57,354 nt of DNA from Streptomyces sp. F63 (lineage in GTDB: Bacteria; Actinomycetota; Actinomycetes; Streptomycetales; Streptomycetaceae): positions 1 to 57,354 of the forward strand of contig NZ_JAGPXX010000036.1 in NCBI RefSeq assembly GCF_018070345.1, given 5' to 3'. Positions 38,045-45,754 of this stretch are shown here, one piece after another. Numbering within the stretch: the first letter of the stretch is position 1; each line of letters begins with the position of its first letter. The translations under genes and the position numbers were made by a program. The notes under the pieces were generated by a model, which was given only the letters and a program-made list of their open reading frames with translations, did no database searches and had not been told where the DNA came from.

Positions 38045-39895
38045 ATGACCGACCAGCCCCAGCACTCCTACGGCCCGCACGGCCCGTACGACCCGCACGG
38101 CCCGTACGCCGCCGACGGCCCGCGTCCCTCCGCGGGCCCCCGCCCCGCGCCCGGACCGTACGGCGGCACCGGCGCCCAGGGCGCTCCGCCGGCCGGCGGC
38201 CCGGGGACGCCGGGGTCCCCGGCCGAGACGGCGTATCCGCCGCGCCGGAGCCCGGATCCGTCCCGGGGCCGGGCACCGGAACAGCACCGGGATCCTGGGG
38301 AGGGCCGTGGCCCGGCGCAGGGGCAGGGGCAGGGGCAGGGCGCGAACGGGGCACAGGGTCCCGGTCCGGGATGGAGCGGGCCGGGATGGAGCGGACCGGG
38401 CCCGCTGCCGCCCGAGCAGCCGGCCCCGTACGGAGCCGGCCCGGCCGCCGGGTTCGGCATGGCCGCGGGCGGCCACCCGGCACCGGGCGACGACCCCACC
38501 GCCCACCCCGGGCAGCCCACGCACCCCGCGCAGCCCGGATACCCCGCACAGCCCGCGCACCCCGCACAGCAGTCCGCACACCCCTCGCAGTCCGGATATC
38601 CCGGGCACCCCGGGCAGTCCGACCACCCCGCGCACCCCGCGCCCCCCGCACAGTCCGCGCACCCCGCGCAGCCCGGATACCCCGGATACCCCGGGCCGGG
38701 TCGCCACGCCCCCGCTCCCGGCGTCGCCCACCCGGCAGGTCCGCAGGGACATCGGGGCGCCCCGCACGGACACCCGAGTGCCCCGGCCGGACAGCAGGTG
38801 CCCCAGTACGGCGCGCCGGTGGCGCCCGGCGCCCACGGCGCCCCGCACCCCGGCCCAGGCCCCGCCGGGCACCCCGGCGCCGCTGCCCGGCAGCCGGGCA
38901 CCTCCTCCCAGCCCGGCGCCCCGGCCCCCGGGCCGTACCCGCCCGCTCCGTATCCGCCCGGCCCGTACGCAGCCGGCCCGTACGGCACCGGCGCCGTCCC
39001 CGGTTCCCCGCCCGGCCCCGGATCCCGGCCGGGCCCCGGCGGGGGCGCCCCGGCGGAGCCTCCGGCCGGCGCGCACGCCCCGCAAGCCGCCGCCGGCCCC
39101 GCCCGCCCCGCCGAACCAGCCGGGCCCGCGCTCACGCCCGCCCAGCGGGCCCGCGCCGAGGGCAGGTCGCCGATCATCGCGCCCGGCCTCCAGCCCGCTC
39201 TGCTCACCGCCGTGCTCGCCGCACTCATCGCGCTGACCGCGCCGCTCGCCCGGCCGGCGCTCGCCGTTCCCGTCGTCCTCCTCCAGGCCGTCACGGCGGC
39301 GGGCTGGTACCGCCTCAACGGCATGTGGCCGGCCCGCCAGGGCATCGCCCTGGCCTTCGCGGGCGGACTGACGGCGGACGCGGCCCTGTTCGCCACGGAC
39401 CGCGGTGACGCCGCGACCGTCGCCCTGGGCACGCTCGGCGTCTGGCTCCTCCTCGTCCTCGTGCTCCAGCTGCGCAACCACAGTTCGCCGGACGAGCGGA
39501 TGTACGCGCTGACCGCCGGGGTGGCGTCCAGTGCGTTGGCCGTTCTCGCGGGCGGTTATCTGGCCGCGGCCGCGTACTCCGGGGGCGCCGTCGTCACCGG
39601 CGCGGCGGCGGTGGCTGCCGCGGCGGTCGTCCGCGCGCTGCCGCTGCCCTCCGTGCTCTCGGTCTCCGGCGCGCTGGCCGCGGCCGCCGCGGCGGGCTTC
39701 GGCGCGGGCCAGTGGGCGGGCGACGGTCCGGCCGGCGCCCTGCTCGGCGCCGTCGCCGGTCTCTGCGCGCTGATCGGGCTGCGGGTGGCGAGCTACGACT
39801 ACCCGTCCCGGTTCGTGCACATGACCGCCGGTGTCGCGCTCCCGCTCGCCGCCGCGGCTCCCGCCGTGTACGTGCTGAGCCGGACGCTCGGTTGA
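38045..39895 (+). CDS. proline-rich multi-pass membrane protein
   Basis: 616 residues. The first 370 are low complexity: Pro/Gly/Tyr/His repeats such as HPAQPGYPAQPAHPAQ, predicted disordered and cytoplasmic. From about 378 on there are about eight hydrophobic helices (LLTAVLAALIALTAPL, AVPVVLLQAVTAAGW, ... AGVALPLAAAAPAVYVL). No catalytic motif is recognised. It begins 10 bases after the MoaD-like gene, so it is in the same operon. Such proteins are conserved in Streptomyces at this locus but uncharacterised. Confidence 0.8.
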   Translation: MTDQPQHSYGPHGPYDPHGPYAADGPRPSAGPRPAPGPYGGTGAQGAPPAGGPGTPGSPAETAYPPRRSPDPSRGRAPEQHRDPGEGRGPAQGQGQGQGANGAQGPGPGWSGPGWSGPGPLPPEQPAPYGAGPAAGFGMAAGGHPAPGDDPTAHPGQPTHPAQPGYPAQPAHPAQQSAHPSQSGYPGHPGQSDHPAHPAPPAQSAHPAQPGYPGYPGPGRHAPAPGVAHPAGPQGHRGAPHGHPSAPAGQQVPQYGAPVAPGAHGAPHPGPGPAGHPGAAARQPGTSSQPGAPAPGPYPPAPYPPGPYAAGPYGTGAVPGSPPGPGSRPGPGGGAPAEPPAGAHAPQAAAGPARPAEPAGPALTPAQRARAEGRSPIIAPGLQPALLTAVLAALIALTAPLARPALAVPVVLLQAVTAAGWYRLNGMWPARQGIALAFAGGLTADAALFATDRGDAATVALGTLGVWLLLVLVLQLRNHSSPDERMYALTAGVASSALAVLAGGYLAAAAYSGGAVVTGAAAVAAAAVVRALPLPSVLSVSGALAAAAAAGFGAGQWAGDGPAGALLGAVAGLCALIGLRVASYDYPSRFVHMTAGVALPLAAAAPAVYVLSRTLG

Positions 39896-39958
39896 CCGCC
39901 ACGCCTCCGGCATTAGGCTCGCGCGGAACGGGTGGATCTCTCTCTGGGGTGGAAACGG

Positions 39959-40666
39959 ATGCGCGCACTGCGAATACTGCTGATTCTCACGGTGGTTCTC
40001 GGCGGTCTCTTCGTGGCCGCCGACCGGCTCGCCGTCAATCTCGCCGAGTCGGAGGCCGCCGCGAAGATCAAGAGCAATCAGGGCCTCACCGGGGAACCCG
40101 AGGTCTCGATCAAGGGTTTCCCCTTCCTGACGCAGGCCGCGGGCAAGGAGCTCGACGAGGTCGAGGTCACCATGGACGGCATGACGGCCGAGGCGAACGG
40201 CCAGTCCGTACGGCTCACCACCATGACCGCCCGACTGCGCGACGTGGCCCTGGAGAACAACTTCTCCTCCGCCACCGCCGCCACGGCCACCGGTGCCGCG
40301 TCCATCAGCTACGCGGACCTCTCCGAGCTGGCCGAGGACGGCATCAGCATCGCGTACGGCGGCAAGGGCGAAACCGGTCAGCCGCAGGTGAAGGTCACGG
40401 CGAGCCTCCAGCTGCCCACCGGGCAGTCCTTCGACCGCAGCGTGGTGAGCGCCGTCTCGGTCGCCGGCGGCGACACCATCAAGCTGCGCGCCGAGGAGAT
40501 CGCCACCGACGGGCTGCCCGGAGTGGAGCAACTGGTGCGCAGCCGGATCGACATGGAGCGGAAGATCTCGGGCCTCCCGCAGGGCCTGGAGCTGGAGTCC
40601 GTCGAGCCGACCGAGCAGGGCATCGACATCACCTTCAAGGGCAGCCGGGTGGCGCTCGCCGGCTGA
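39959..40666 (+). CDS. DUF2993 (LmeA-like) secreted or anchored protein
   Basis: 235 residues from the ATG at 39959 (a GTG at 39932 is possible). A signal anchor (RILLILTVVLGGLFVAADRL) is followed by a DUF2993 domain: AAKIKSNQGLTGEPEVSIKGFPFLTQAAGKELDEVEV (first 20 AAKIKSNQGLTGEPEVSIKG) and the terminal GIDITFKGSRVAL. In mycobacteria the family member LmeA is a periplasmic phosphoinositide-binding protein needed for mannan maturation. Here a lipid-binding envelope role is inferred from the family only. Confidence 0.85.
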   Translation: MRALRILLILTVVLGGLFVAADRLAVNLAESEAAAKIKSNQGLTGEPEVSIKGFPFLTQAAGKELDEVEVTMDGMTAEANGQSVRLTTMTARLRDVALENNFSSATAATATGAASISYADLSELAEDGISIAYGGKGETGQPQVKVTASLQLPTGQSFDRSVVSAVSVAGGDTIKLRAEEIATDGLPGVEQLVRSRIDMERKISGLPQGLELESVEPTEQGIDITFKGSRVALAG

Positions 40667-40669
40667 GCC

Positions 40670-40720
40670 CCGCACACCGGCCGCGCCCGCACACCGGCCG
40701 CGCCCGCACACCGGCCGCGC
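40670..40720. repeat. three perfect 17-bp tandem repeats
   Basis: The unit CCGCACACCGGCCGCGC is repeated without mismatch at 40670-40686, 40687-40703 and 40704-40720, beginning four bases after the DUF2993 stop. Within it CGGCCG is palindromic, so the tract may fold as a terminator. Confidence 0.9.
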
Positions 40721-40920
40721 CCGCGCCCGGTGCCGCGCCCCCCGCCCGGGGCTCAACCGGTACGGCCGGCCGCCCGGGCGGGGTCAACCACCCACACCCG
40801 TACGGGTGTTCACACGCCGTCCCGACAGCCGAGACGGCGATGTCCGTGCCCCGGAAATCCCCGGGCGCTCCGGCCCCGCACGGCTTCCGCGGGTTCGCCA
40901 CGGCCGCCGCTATCCCGCAT

Positions 40921-40934
40921 CGTGAACTTTCACG
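40921..40934. promoter_or_regulatory. palindromic operator candidate upstream of the sulfur operon
   Basis: CGTGAACTTTCACG has 6-base arms CGTGAA/TTCACG around CT. It lies 21 bases before the -35 element of the leader peptide promoter, a position suited to an activator. Confidence 0.5.
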
Positions 40935-40954
40935 TCTCGCCATATGACACGCCG

Positions 40955-40984
40955 GTGACATGGTGGGCCGCGGCTCCCTACGAT
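40955..40984 (+). promoter_or_regulatory. vegetative-type promoter of the Cys leader/sulfurtransferase operon
   Basis: GTGACA (40955-40960) and TACGAT (40979-40984) are separated by 18 bases and resemble -35/-10 hexamers of the main sigma factor. The expected start point, about 40991, coincides with the leader ATG at 40992, so the leader mRNA would be leaderless. Confidence 0.55.
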
Positions 40985-40991
40985 CGGGGCC

Positions 40992-41072
40992 ATGAAGCGA
41001 CAGGCGGATCTCACGAAGCGGCGGGCAGTCGACCTGTGCCGTGTCGCCGCCATGCTGTGTCGCGCTCTCTGA
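40992..41072 (+). CDS. cysteine-codon leader peptide (attenuator)
   Basis: 26 residues: MKRQADLTKRRAVDLCRVAA, then MLCRAL. The pattern RR-x-VDL-C-R-V-x-x-x-L-C-R is the one seen in small leader peptides in front of sulfur genes in actinobacteria. Cys codons 16 (TGC) and 23 (TGT) lie close to the end, so ribosomes would stall there when cysteinyl-tRNA is scarce. A hairpin starts two bases after the stop. It controls the sulfurtransferase gene 245 bases downstream by the attenuation logic known for amino-acid leaders. Too short for ordinary gene finders. Confidence 0.8.
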   Translation: MKRQADLTKRRAVDLCRVAAMLCRAL

Positions 41073-41316
41073 GCGGGTGACCACACCCGTTTCCCGGGCC
41101 CCGCAGGCCCTCCCCGCCCCATGAGGCGCAGGCACCCGCGCACTGCGCCCTCGGGCCGCCGGACGTCCGTGAACGGCGCCGGTCCCGCCTCCCCGCCTCC
41201 CGCGAACGAGCGAACCGGCGCCGCCCCGATGTCCGCAACCGCCCCGGAGCACCACAGCTCCCGGGCCGTACCGAAGCACCCCGAACCGCCCCGAACTGCC
41301 CCGGAGGAGAAGACAT
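41073..41316 (+). promoter_or_regulatory. leader region of the sulfurtransferase mRNA with hairpin 41074-41092
   Basis: CGGGTG (41074-41079), loop ACCA, CACCCG (41084-41089), TTT (41090-41092), then CCCGGG: a compact terminator-like hairpin right behind the leader peptide stop. The remaining 220 bases have no supported gene and end in GGAGGAG at 41302-41308, the ribosome site of the sulfurtransferase. Confidence 0.55.
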
Positions 41317-42156
41317 ATGAGCCGCAACGACGTTCTGGTGGACGCCGATTGGGTCGAGGCCCATCTCGACGACCCGAAGGTCGCCGTCGTCGAGGTCGAC
41401 GAGGACACCTCGGCGTACGAGAAGAACCACATCCGGAACGCCCTTCGGATCGACTGGAAGACGGACCTCCAGGACCCGGTCCGCCGCGACTTCGTCGACC
41501 AGGCCGGCTTCGAGAAGCTGCTCTCCGCCAAGGGCATCGCCAACGACCACACGGTCGTCCTCTACGGCGGCAACAACAACTGGTTCGCGTCCTACGCCTA
41601 CTGGTACTTCAAGCTCTACGGCCACCAGGACGTCCGCCTGCTCGACGGCGGCCGCAAGAAGTGGGAGCTGGACTCCCGCGACCTGGTCGCCGAGGTCCCG
41701 CAGCGCCCCGCCACCGACTACAAGGCCAAGCCGCAGGACACCTCGATCCGCGCCTTCCGCGACGACGTCGTGGCCGCGATCGGCGTCAGGAACCTGGTCG
41801 ACGTCCGCTCCCCCGACGAGTTCAGCGGCAAGCTGCTCGCCCCGGCGCACCTGCCGCAGGAGCAGTCGCAGCGCCCGGGCCACGTGCCGAGCGCCCGCAA
41901 CATCCCGTGGTCGAAGAACGCCAACGACGACGGCACGTTCAAGTCGGACGAGGAGCTGAAGGCGCTCTACGAGTCGGAGGACGTGGACCTCTCCAAGGAC
42001 ACCATCGCCTACTGCCGCATCGGTGAGCGCTCCGCCCTCACCTGGTTCGTGCTGCACGAGCTGCTGGGCCAGGAGAACGTCAGGAACTACGACGGTTCCT
42101 GGACCGAGTACGGCTCGCTCGTCGGCGTGCCGATCGAGCTCGGCCCCGCCAAGTAG
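41317..42156 (+). CDS. thiosulfate sulfurtransferase (rhodanese, SseA/CysA type)
   Basis: 279 residues, two rhodanese domains. The inactive N-terminal domain is 1-130 (VVEVDEDTSAYEKNHIRNAL; LLDGGRKKW). The catalytic C-terminal domain (about 150-275) has NLVDVRSPDEF, HVPSARNIPW and the active-site loop YCRIGERSA with the persulfide Cys, then WTEYGSLVGVPIE. It transfers sulfane sulfur from thiosulfate or mercaptopyruvate. It is followed after 66 bases by the DUF1416 gene, its usual partner in actinobacteria, and preceded by the Cys leader peptide. Confidence 0.95.
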   Translation: MSRNDVLVDADWVEAHLDDPKVAVVEVDEDTSAYEKNHIRNALRIDWKTDLQDPVRRDFVDQAGFEKLLSAKGIANDHTVVLYGGNNNWFASYAYWYFKLYGHQDVRLLDGGRKKWELDSRDLVAEVPQRPATDYKAKPQDTSIRAFRDDVVAAIGVRNLVDVRSPDEFSGKLLAPAHLPQEQSQRPGHVPSARNIPWSKNANDDGTFKSDEELKALYESEDVDLSKDTIAYCRIGERSALTWFVLHELLGQENVRNYDGSWTEYGSLVGVPIELGPAK

Positions 42157-42222
42157 CCACGGAATCCCGCCGGTTCGGACCCAGGGCCCGGCCCGGCACC
42201 CCTTCGACCAGAGGAACAGCAC

Positions 42223-42510
42223 ATGTGTGGAGCACAGCCCGGCGGCCCGGACACCTCGGCCGTCAAGCCCGGTGAGACGACGATCCAGGGCCAGGTGACC
42301 CGCGACGGCGAGCCGGTCACCGGCTACGTACGACTGCTGGACAGCACCGGCGAGTTCACCGCCGAGGTCCCCACCTCGGCCACCGGACAGTTCCGCTTCT
42401 ACGCCGCCGAGGGCACCTGGACACTGCGCGCCCTCGTGCCCGGCGGCACGGCCGACCGCAAGGTCGTCGCCCGGAAGGGCGGCCTCGCCGAGATCTCCAT
42501 CGCCGTCTGA
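42223..42510 (+). CDS. DUF1416 protein
   Basis: 95 residues. MCGAQPGG... then an immunoglobulin-like beta sandwich (TTIQGQVTRDGEPVTGYVRL, FYAAEGTWTLRALVPGG, GGLAEISIAV). DUF1416 proteins are found directly after SseA-type sulfurtransferases throughout actinobacteria; the conserved N-terminal Cys (residue 2) could carry sulfur. Function unproven. Confidence 0.88.
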   Translation: MCGAQPGGPDTSAVKPGETTIQGQVTRDGEPVTGYVRLLDSTGEFTAEVPTSATGQFRFYAAEGTWTLRALVPGGTADRKVVARKGGLAEISIAV

Positions 42511-42712
42511 CGGCGGTACGGACGGTACGGGCGCCGGGTGCGCGAGCGATACGGGCGGTCGCTCGCGCACCCGGGTCCACCGGCACCGCTTCCGGGCAGC
42601 CGGCCGGAACGCGCCGGCGCACCCGGGGACGCGAAGACGAACGGGCACCGGACGGGCACCGAACGGGAACCGGACGGCAGCCGGGCGGGCGTTCCGGTCG
42701 TACGCTGGTGGA

Positions 42713-42967
42713 ATGTACGCGCGACGCCGGCGCAGCTACTTCATCCTCATGGGCGCGTGCCTGACCCTGTTCGTCACGGCCTGGTCCGTGGTGCGTCTGT
42801 GGTCGGTGGCGGCCGCGATCGCCATGTGCGTGGTCGCCGCGGCCATTCCACCGGTGGCCGCGATCGTCGCCAACCGGCGCGGTCCCGAGGACCGCTGGTG
42901 GGACGAGTCCGGCGATCCGGAGTCGGACCGCTGGTGGCGCGAGATCGACCGCCACGACCGCGGCTGA
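42713..42967 (+). CDS. DUF3099 small membrane protein
   Basis: 84 residues. Basic N terminus (MYARRRRS), two membrane helices (about 9-27 YFILMGACLTLFVTAWSVV and 31-53), and a polar, Trp-rich tail with the repeat EDRWWDES / SDRWWREIDRHDRG. Matches the DUF3099 type. The function is unknown. It converges with the DsrE gene. Confidence 0.8.
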   Translation: MYARRRRSYFILMGACLTLFVTAWSVVRLWSVAAAIAMCVVAAAIPPVAAIVANRRGPEDRWWDESGDPESDRWWREIDRHDRG

Positions 42968-43152
42968 CTCTCACGCCGCATCCGGGCGCCGCTGGGCATC
43001 CGGGCGGCCGTCCGCCGCGGCCCGTCCGGCACGGAGCCGCGCCGCCGCCTCGGCCGGCCCGGTTCCCCCGCGCCCCCGGCCGTCCTCCGCTTCCGGTGGC
43101 CGCCGGCGGCTCCCGCGGCGGCGCGCGGCCTTCGGCGGACGGGCCGGAACGA

Positions 43153-43515
43153 TCAGTAGACGAGCGCCTGCGTGCCGTCCGCCATGGCCTCGCTGACGAA
43201 CACCTGGGCGCCCGCGATCCGTACGCCCTCCAAGGTGTCCTTCTCCTCGATGCCGCGACGGGCCGCGCACTGGGTGCACAGCGTGACCCGGCCGCCCGCG
43301 AGCAGCGCGTCGAGCAGGTCCGGCAGCGGGGCTGCGTGCGGCAGTTCGAACTCGGCGGCCTTCCCCGGCAGCGCGAACCAGGCCGACTCCCCGGTCAGCC
43401 ACAGCGAGACCTCCACCCCGCTGGCGACGGCGACCGCCGCCACCGTGAACGCCTGCGAGCACCGCTCGGGTGCGTCCGCCCCGGCCGTCACCTTGATCAC
43501 GAGCTTCTTCGCCAT
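43153..43515 (-). CDS. DsrE/DsrF-like sulfur-relay family protein
   Basis: 120 residues. The fold is recognised from KKLVIKVTAGADAPERCSQA, GVEVSLWLTGESAW, LCTQCAARRGI and EGVRIAGAQVFVSEAM. Cys in VTLCTQCAARRG occupy the position where DsrE-type proteins carry sulfur. With the rhodanese and MoaD-like genes nearby, a sulfur-relay role is plausible, but the tusBCD partners are absent. Confidence 0.85.
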   Translation of the reverse strand: MAKKLVIKVTAGADAPERCSQAFTVAAVAVASGVEVSLWLTGESAWFALPGKAAEFELPHAAPLPDLLDALLAGGRVTLCTQCAARRGIEEKDTLEGVRIAGAQVFVSEAMADGTQALVY

Positions 43516-43675
43516 GCGTTCACTCTAGAACCACGCGTTTCACCCGAGCGGCCGAGCACCCCGCCGGTACGGCGGCCGCACCCCCCGGGGCGGTGGACCT
43601 CACACCGCCGCCCGGGGCCGTGCCGACTAGACTCGGGGGCGGTCCGTCGTTCCCCCTTCCGAGAGGCGCGCTCCC

Positions 43676-43777
43676 GTGCTTGAGGCATTCTTCACCGTGC
43701 TGCTGGTCCTGGTCGTCGTCGGCGTGCTCGCGTTCGCCGGCCTGACCTGGAAGAAGCTGTACCAGGGACAGCGCTGA
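43676..43777 (+). CDS. 33-residue single-pass membrane protein
   Basis: 33 residues from the GTG at 43676 (GAGAGG upstream). Almost the whole protein is one helix (FFTVLLVLVVVGVLAFAGLT) followed by a basic tail (WKKLYQGQR). Every codon ends in G or C except a few, as expected for coding here. No family name known; 53 bases separate it from the nitrobindin-like gene, so they may share a transcript. Confidence 0.65.
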   Translation: MLEAFFTVLLVLVVVGVLAFAGLTWKKLYQGQR

Positions 43778-43829
43778 CCGACCCCCTCCGCACCACACCG
43801 CACCCCACAGATCGCCAGGGCCTGAACTC

Positions 43830-44393
43830 ATGATCGAGATCCCGTCCGACCTGCACCCGGACCTCGTCCCCCTCGCCTTCCTCCTCGGCAACTGGGAGGG
43901 GGCCGGTGTTCACGACTTCCCGGGCGCGGAGAAGTGCAACTTCGGCCAGGAGGTGACCTTCGGCCACGACGGGCGGGACTTCCTGGAGTACAGCTCGCAC
44001 ACCTGGGAGCTCGACGCCGAGGGCAGGAAGGTCCGCCCGCTGGAGTCCGAGAAGGGTTTCTGGCGGATCGACAAGGAGCGCAAGGTCGAGGTCGTCATGG
44101 TCCGGCAGGACGGTGTCGTCGAGGTCTGGTACGGCGAACTGGCGGACCAGAAGCCGCAGATCGACCTCGCCACCGACGCCGTCGCCCGCACCGCCGCCTC
44201 CGGCCCGTACTCCGGCGGCAAGCGGCTCTACGGCTATGTGAAGAGCGACCTGATGTGGGTCGGCGAGAAGGCCACCCCGGAGATCGAACTGCGCCCGTAC
44301 ATGTCGGCGCACCTGAAGAAGGTCGTGGACCCGAGCGAATGGGCCAAGGACCTGAAGGACCTCCCGGACGACGGCATCGCCTTCTTCAAGTAG
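43830..44393 (+). CDS. nitrobindin-like (FABP-like, DUF1794) haem-binding protein
   Basis: 187 residues. A ten-strand beta barrel of the nitrobindin family: LAFLLGNWEGAGVH with the diagnostic GxWxGxG, then FGQEVTFGHDGRDFLEYSSH and YGYVKSDLMWVGEKATPEIE. In characterised members a His near the C terminus binds ferric haem; AHLKKVVD contains a candidate. Possible roles are peroxynitrite isomerisation or lipid/haem binding. Confidence 0.88.
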   Translation: MIEIPSDLHPDLVPLAFLLGNWEGAGVHDFPGAEKCNFGQEVTFGHDGRDFLEYSSHTWELDAEGRKVRPLESEKGFWRIDKERKVEVVMVRQDGVVEVWYGELADQKPQIDLATDAVARTAASGPYSGGKRLYGYVKSDLMWVGEKATPEIELRPYMSAHLKKVVDPSEWAKDLKDLPDDGIAFFK

Positions 44394-44451
44394 CCCCCGT
44401 AGCTCCCCGCCCTTCCCGGCCGGAGGGCCGGCCCCGGCCCCGGCCGGGGGT
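44394..44451. terminator. convergent GC-rich hairpin
   Basis: CCGGCCGGAGGGCCGG followed by CCCCGGCCCCGGCCGGGGG between the convergent nitrobindin and RsbW-like genes can fold as a bidirectional terminator. Confidence 0.5.
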
Positions 44452-44898
44452 TCACGCCCCCGCTGCCCCCGCGGTCTCCGGGTGCTCCAGGAGCAGGACC
44501 CAGACCTCCTTGCCGGTCGGCGTCCGCTCGGCGCCCCAGCCGTCCGCGGTGCGGCTGAGCAGGAACAGGCCGCGCCCGCGCTCCGCGTGCCAGTCCGGCT
44601 CCTCGTCCGCGACGGGCAGGGCGGGAGAGCGGTCGCTGACGGAGATCCGCACCCCCTCGGGCAGCGCCTGCAGCATCAGACCGCACTCGTGCGAACTCAC
44701 ATGCCGGTGGACATTGGCCAGCAGTTCGGTGACGCACATGGCGGCGGCGTCGACCAGGCCGTCGTAGCCCCAGAGCCGCAGCTGCGCCCCGACGGACTTC
44801 CGGGCCAGGGCGAAGCGCTGCGGCACCGCGACCAGCCTCGTGCGGTACGTCCGCAGCTCCGCACCGTCCGTCACGTCCAGTGACGAAGCCTGCCTCAT
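44452..44898 (-). CDS. RsbW-like ATP-binding regulatory protein
   Basis: 148 residues from the ATG at 44898, with GGGAGG at good spacing. HATPase_c fold only: N box AAAMCVTELLANVHRHV (about 54-70), D-box VSDRSPALP, and G2 ERGRGLFLLSRTADGWG. Typical of Streptomyces orphan anti-sigma or switch kinases that act with SpoIIE phosphatases; a PAS/SpoIIE phosphatase is encoded 2 kb downstream. Partner unknown. Confidence 0.85.
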   Translation of the reverse strand: MRQASSLDVTDGAELRTYRTRLVAVPQRFALARKSVGAQLRLWGYDGLVDAAAMCVTELLANVHRHVSSHECGLMLQALPEGVRISVSDRSPALPVADEEPDWHAERGRGLFLLSRTADGWGAERTPTGKEVWVLLLEHPETAGAAGA

Positions 44899-45238
44899 GG
44901 GGCCCACCTCCCGGGCCGGGGGTGCCCCCCGGCCAGACCTACAGCTCTAGAGATCTACAGAACGGATGCGCTCGGTAACGGCTGGGCACCGGCCGGTGGG
45001 GGAAGGTCGGCACAAACCGAAAGACAAAGCATCCGTAACCCTCCAGATGTTCGACTCCCGGGTCAACCCCCTGGGAAGGTACGGTTCCGGATCACCCGTG
45101 GGCGGCCGGCGCCCCGCCGGGCCGCCCCGTACCACGCCCGTCCCCTCCCGCGAGGGCGGGAAGAGCCGTGGGCACCGCTCCCACTCCGTGCCCCCGGCAC
45201 GCCGCCCCGCGCGCCCGCCGGACTCCTACACTGGCCCT
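44899..45238. other. 340-bp divergent promoter region (RsbW-like gene / nur)
   Basis: No gene is supported. ACGGATGC (44962-44969) and GCATCCGT (45029-45036) form an 8-base inverted pair 59 bases apart. CTCTAGAG near 44945-44952 is a small palindrome. I did not find the TTGC-type Nur box here. Confidence 0.5.
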
Positions 45239-45745
45239 GTGGTGACCACCGACTGGCAGAGCGATCTACGGAAGCGCGGCTACCGGCTGACCCCGCAGCG
45301 CCAGCTCGTGCTGGAGGCCGTGGACAAGCTGGAGCACGCGACGCCGGACGAGATCCTCACCGAGGTGCGCCGTACCGCGGGAGGCGTCAACATCTCCACC
45401 GTCTACCGCACGCTGGAGCTCCTGGAGGAGCTGGGCCTGGTCAGCCACGCGCACCTCGGGCACGGCGCGCCGACGTACCACCTCGCCGACCGGCACCATC
45501 ATCTGCACCTGGTGTGCCGGGACTGCTCGGAGGTGATCGAGGCCGATCTCTCCGTCGCGGACGCCTTCACCGCGCGGCTGCGGGAGACCTTCGGCTTCGA
45601 GACCGACATGAAGCACTTCGCCATCTTCGGCCGGTGCGCGGCCTGTTCGGCGGAGGAGGCCGGCCCGGCCGCGGAGAGCCCCGGCGGCGCCCCCGCGCGA
45701 TCCTCCGCCCCCCGCGGGGCGGACGGGGCGGAGGCCGGGCCGTAG
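45239..45745 (+). CDS. nur: Nur, nickel-responsive Fur-family repressor
   Basis: 168 residues from tandem GTG codons at 45239/45242. DNA-binding half: DLRKRGYRLTPQRQLVLEAV, then GGVNISTVYRTLELLEELGLV; dimer half: HHHLHLVCRDCSEVIEADLS and GFETDMKHFAIFGRCAACSAE. The sequence closely matches S. coelicolor Nur as I remember it, including LVSHAHLGHGAPTYHLADRHHH. Nur with nickel represses the iron superoxide dismutase and nickel uptake genes. The two CxxC motifs remain; the last 30 residues are a low-complexity tail. The folate-dependent YgfZ-like gene starts 10 bases later, so they are co-transcribed. Confidence 0.9.
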   Translation: MVTTDWQSDLRKRGYRLTPQRQLVLEAVDKLEHATPDEILTEVRRTAGGVNISTVYRTLELLEELGLVSHAHLGHGAPTYHLADRHHHLHLVCRDCSEVIEADLSVADAFTARLRETFGFETDMKHFAIFGRCAACSAEEAGPAAESPGGAPARSSAPRGADGAEAGP

Positions 45746-45754
45746 GCTGGTCCC

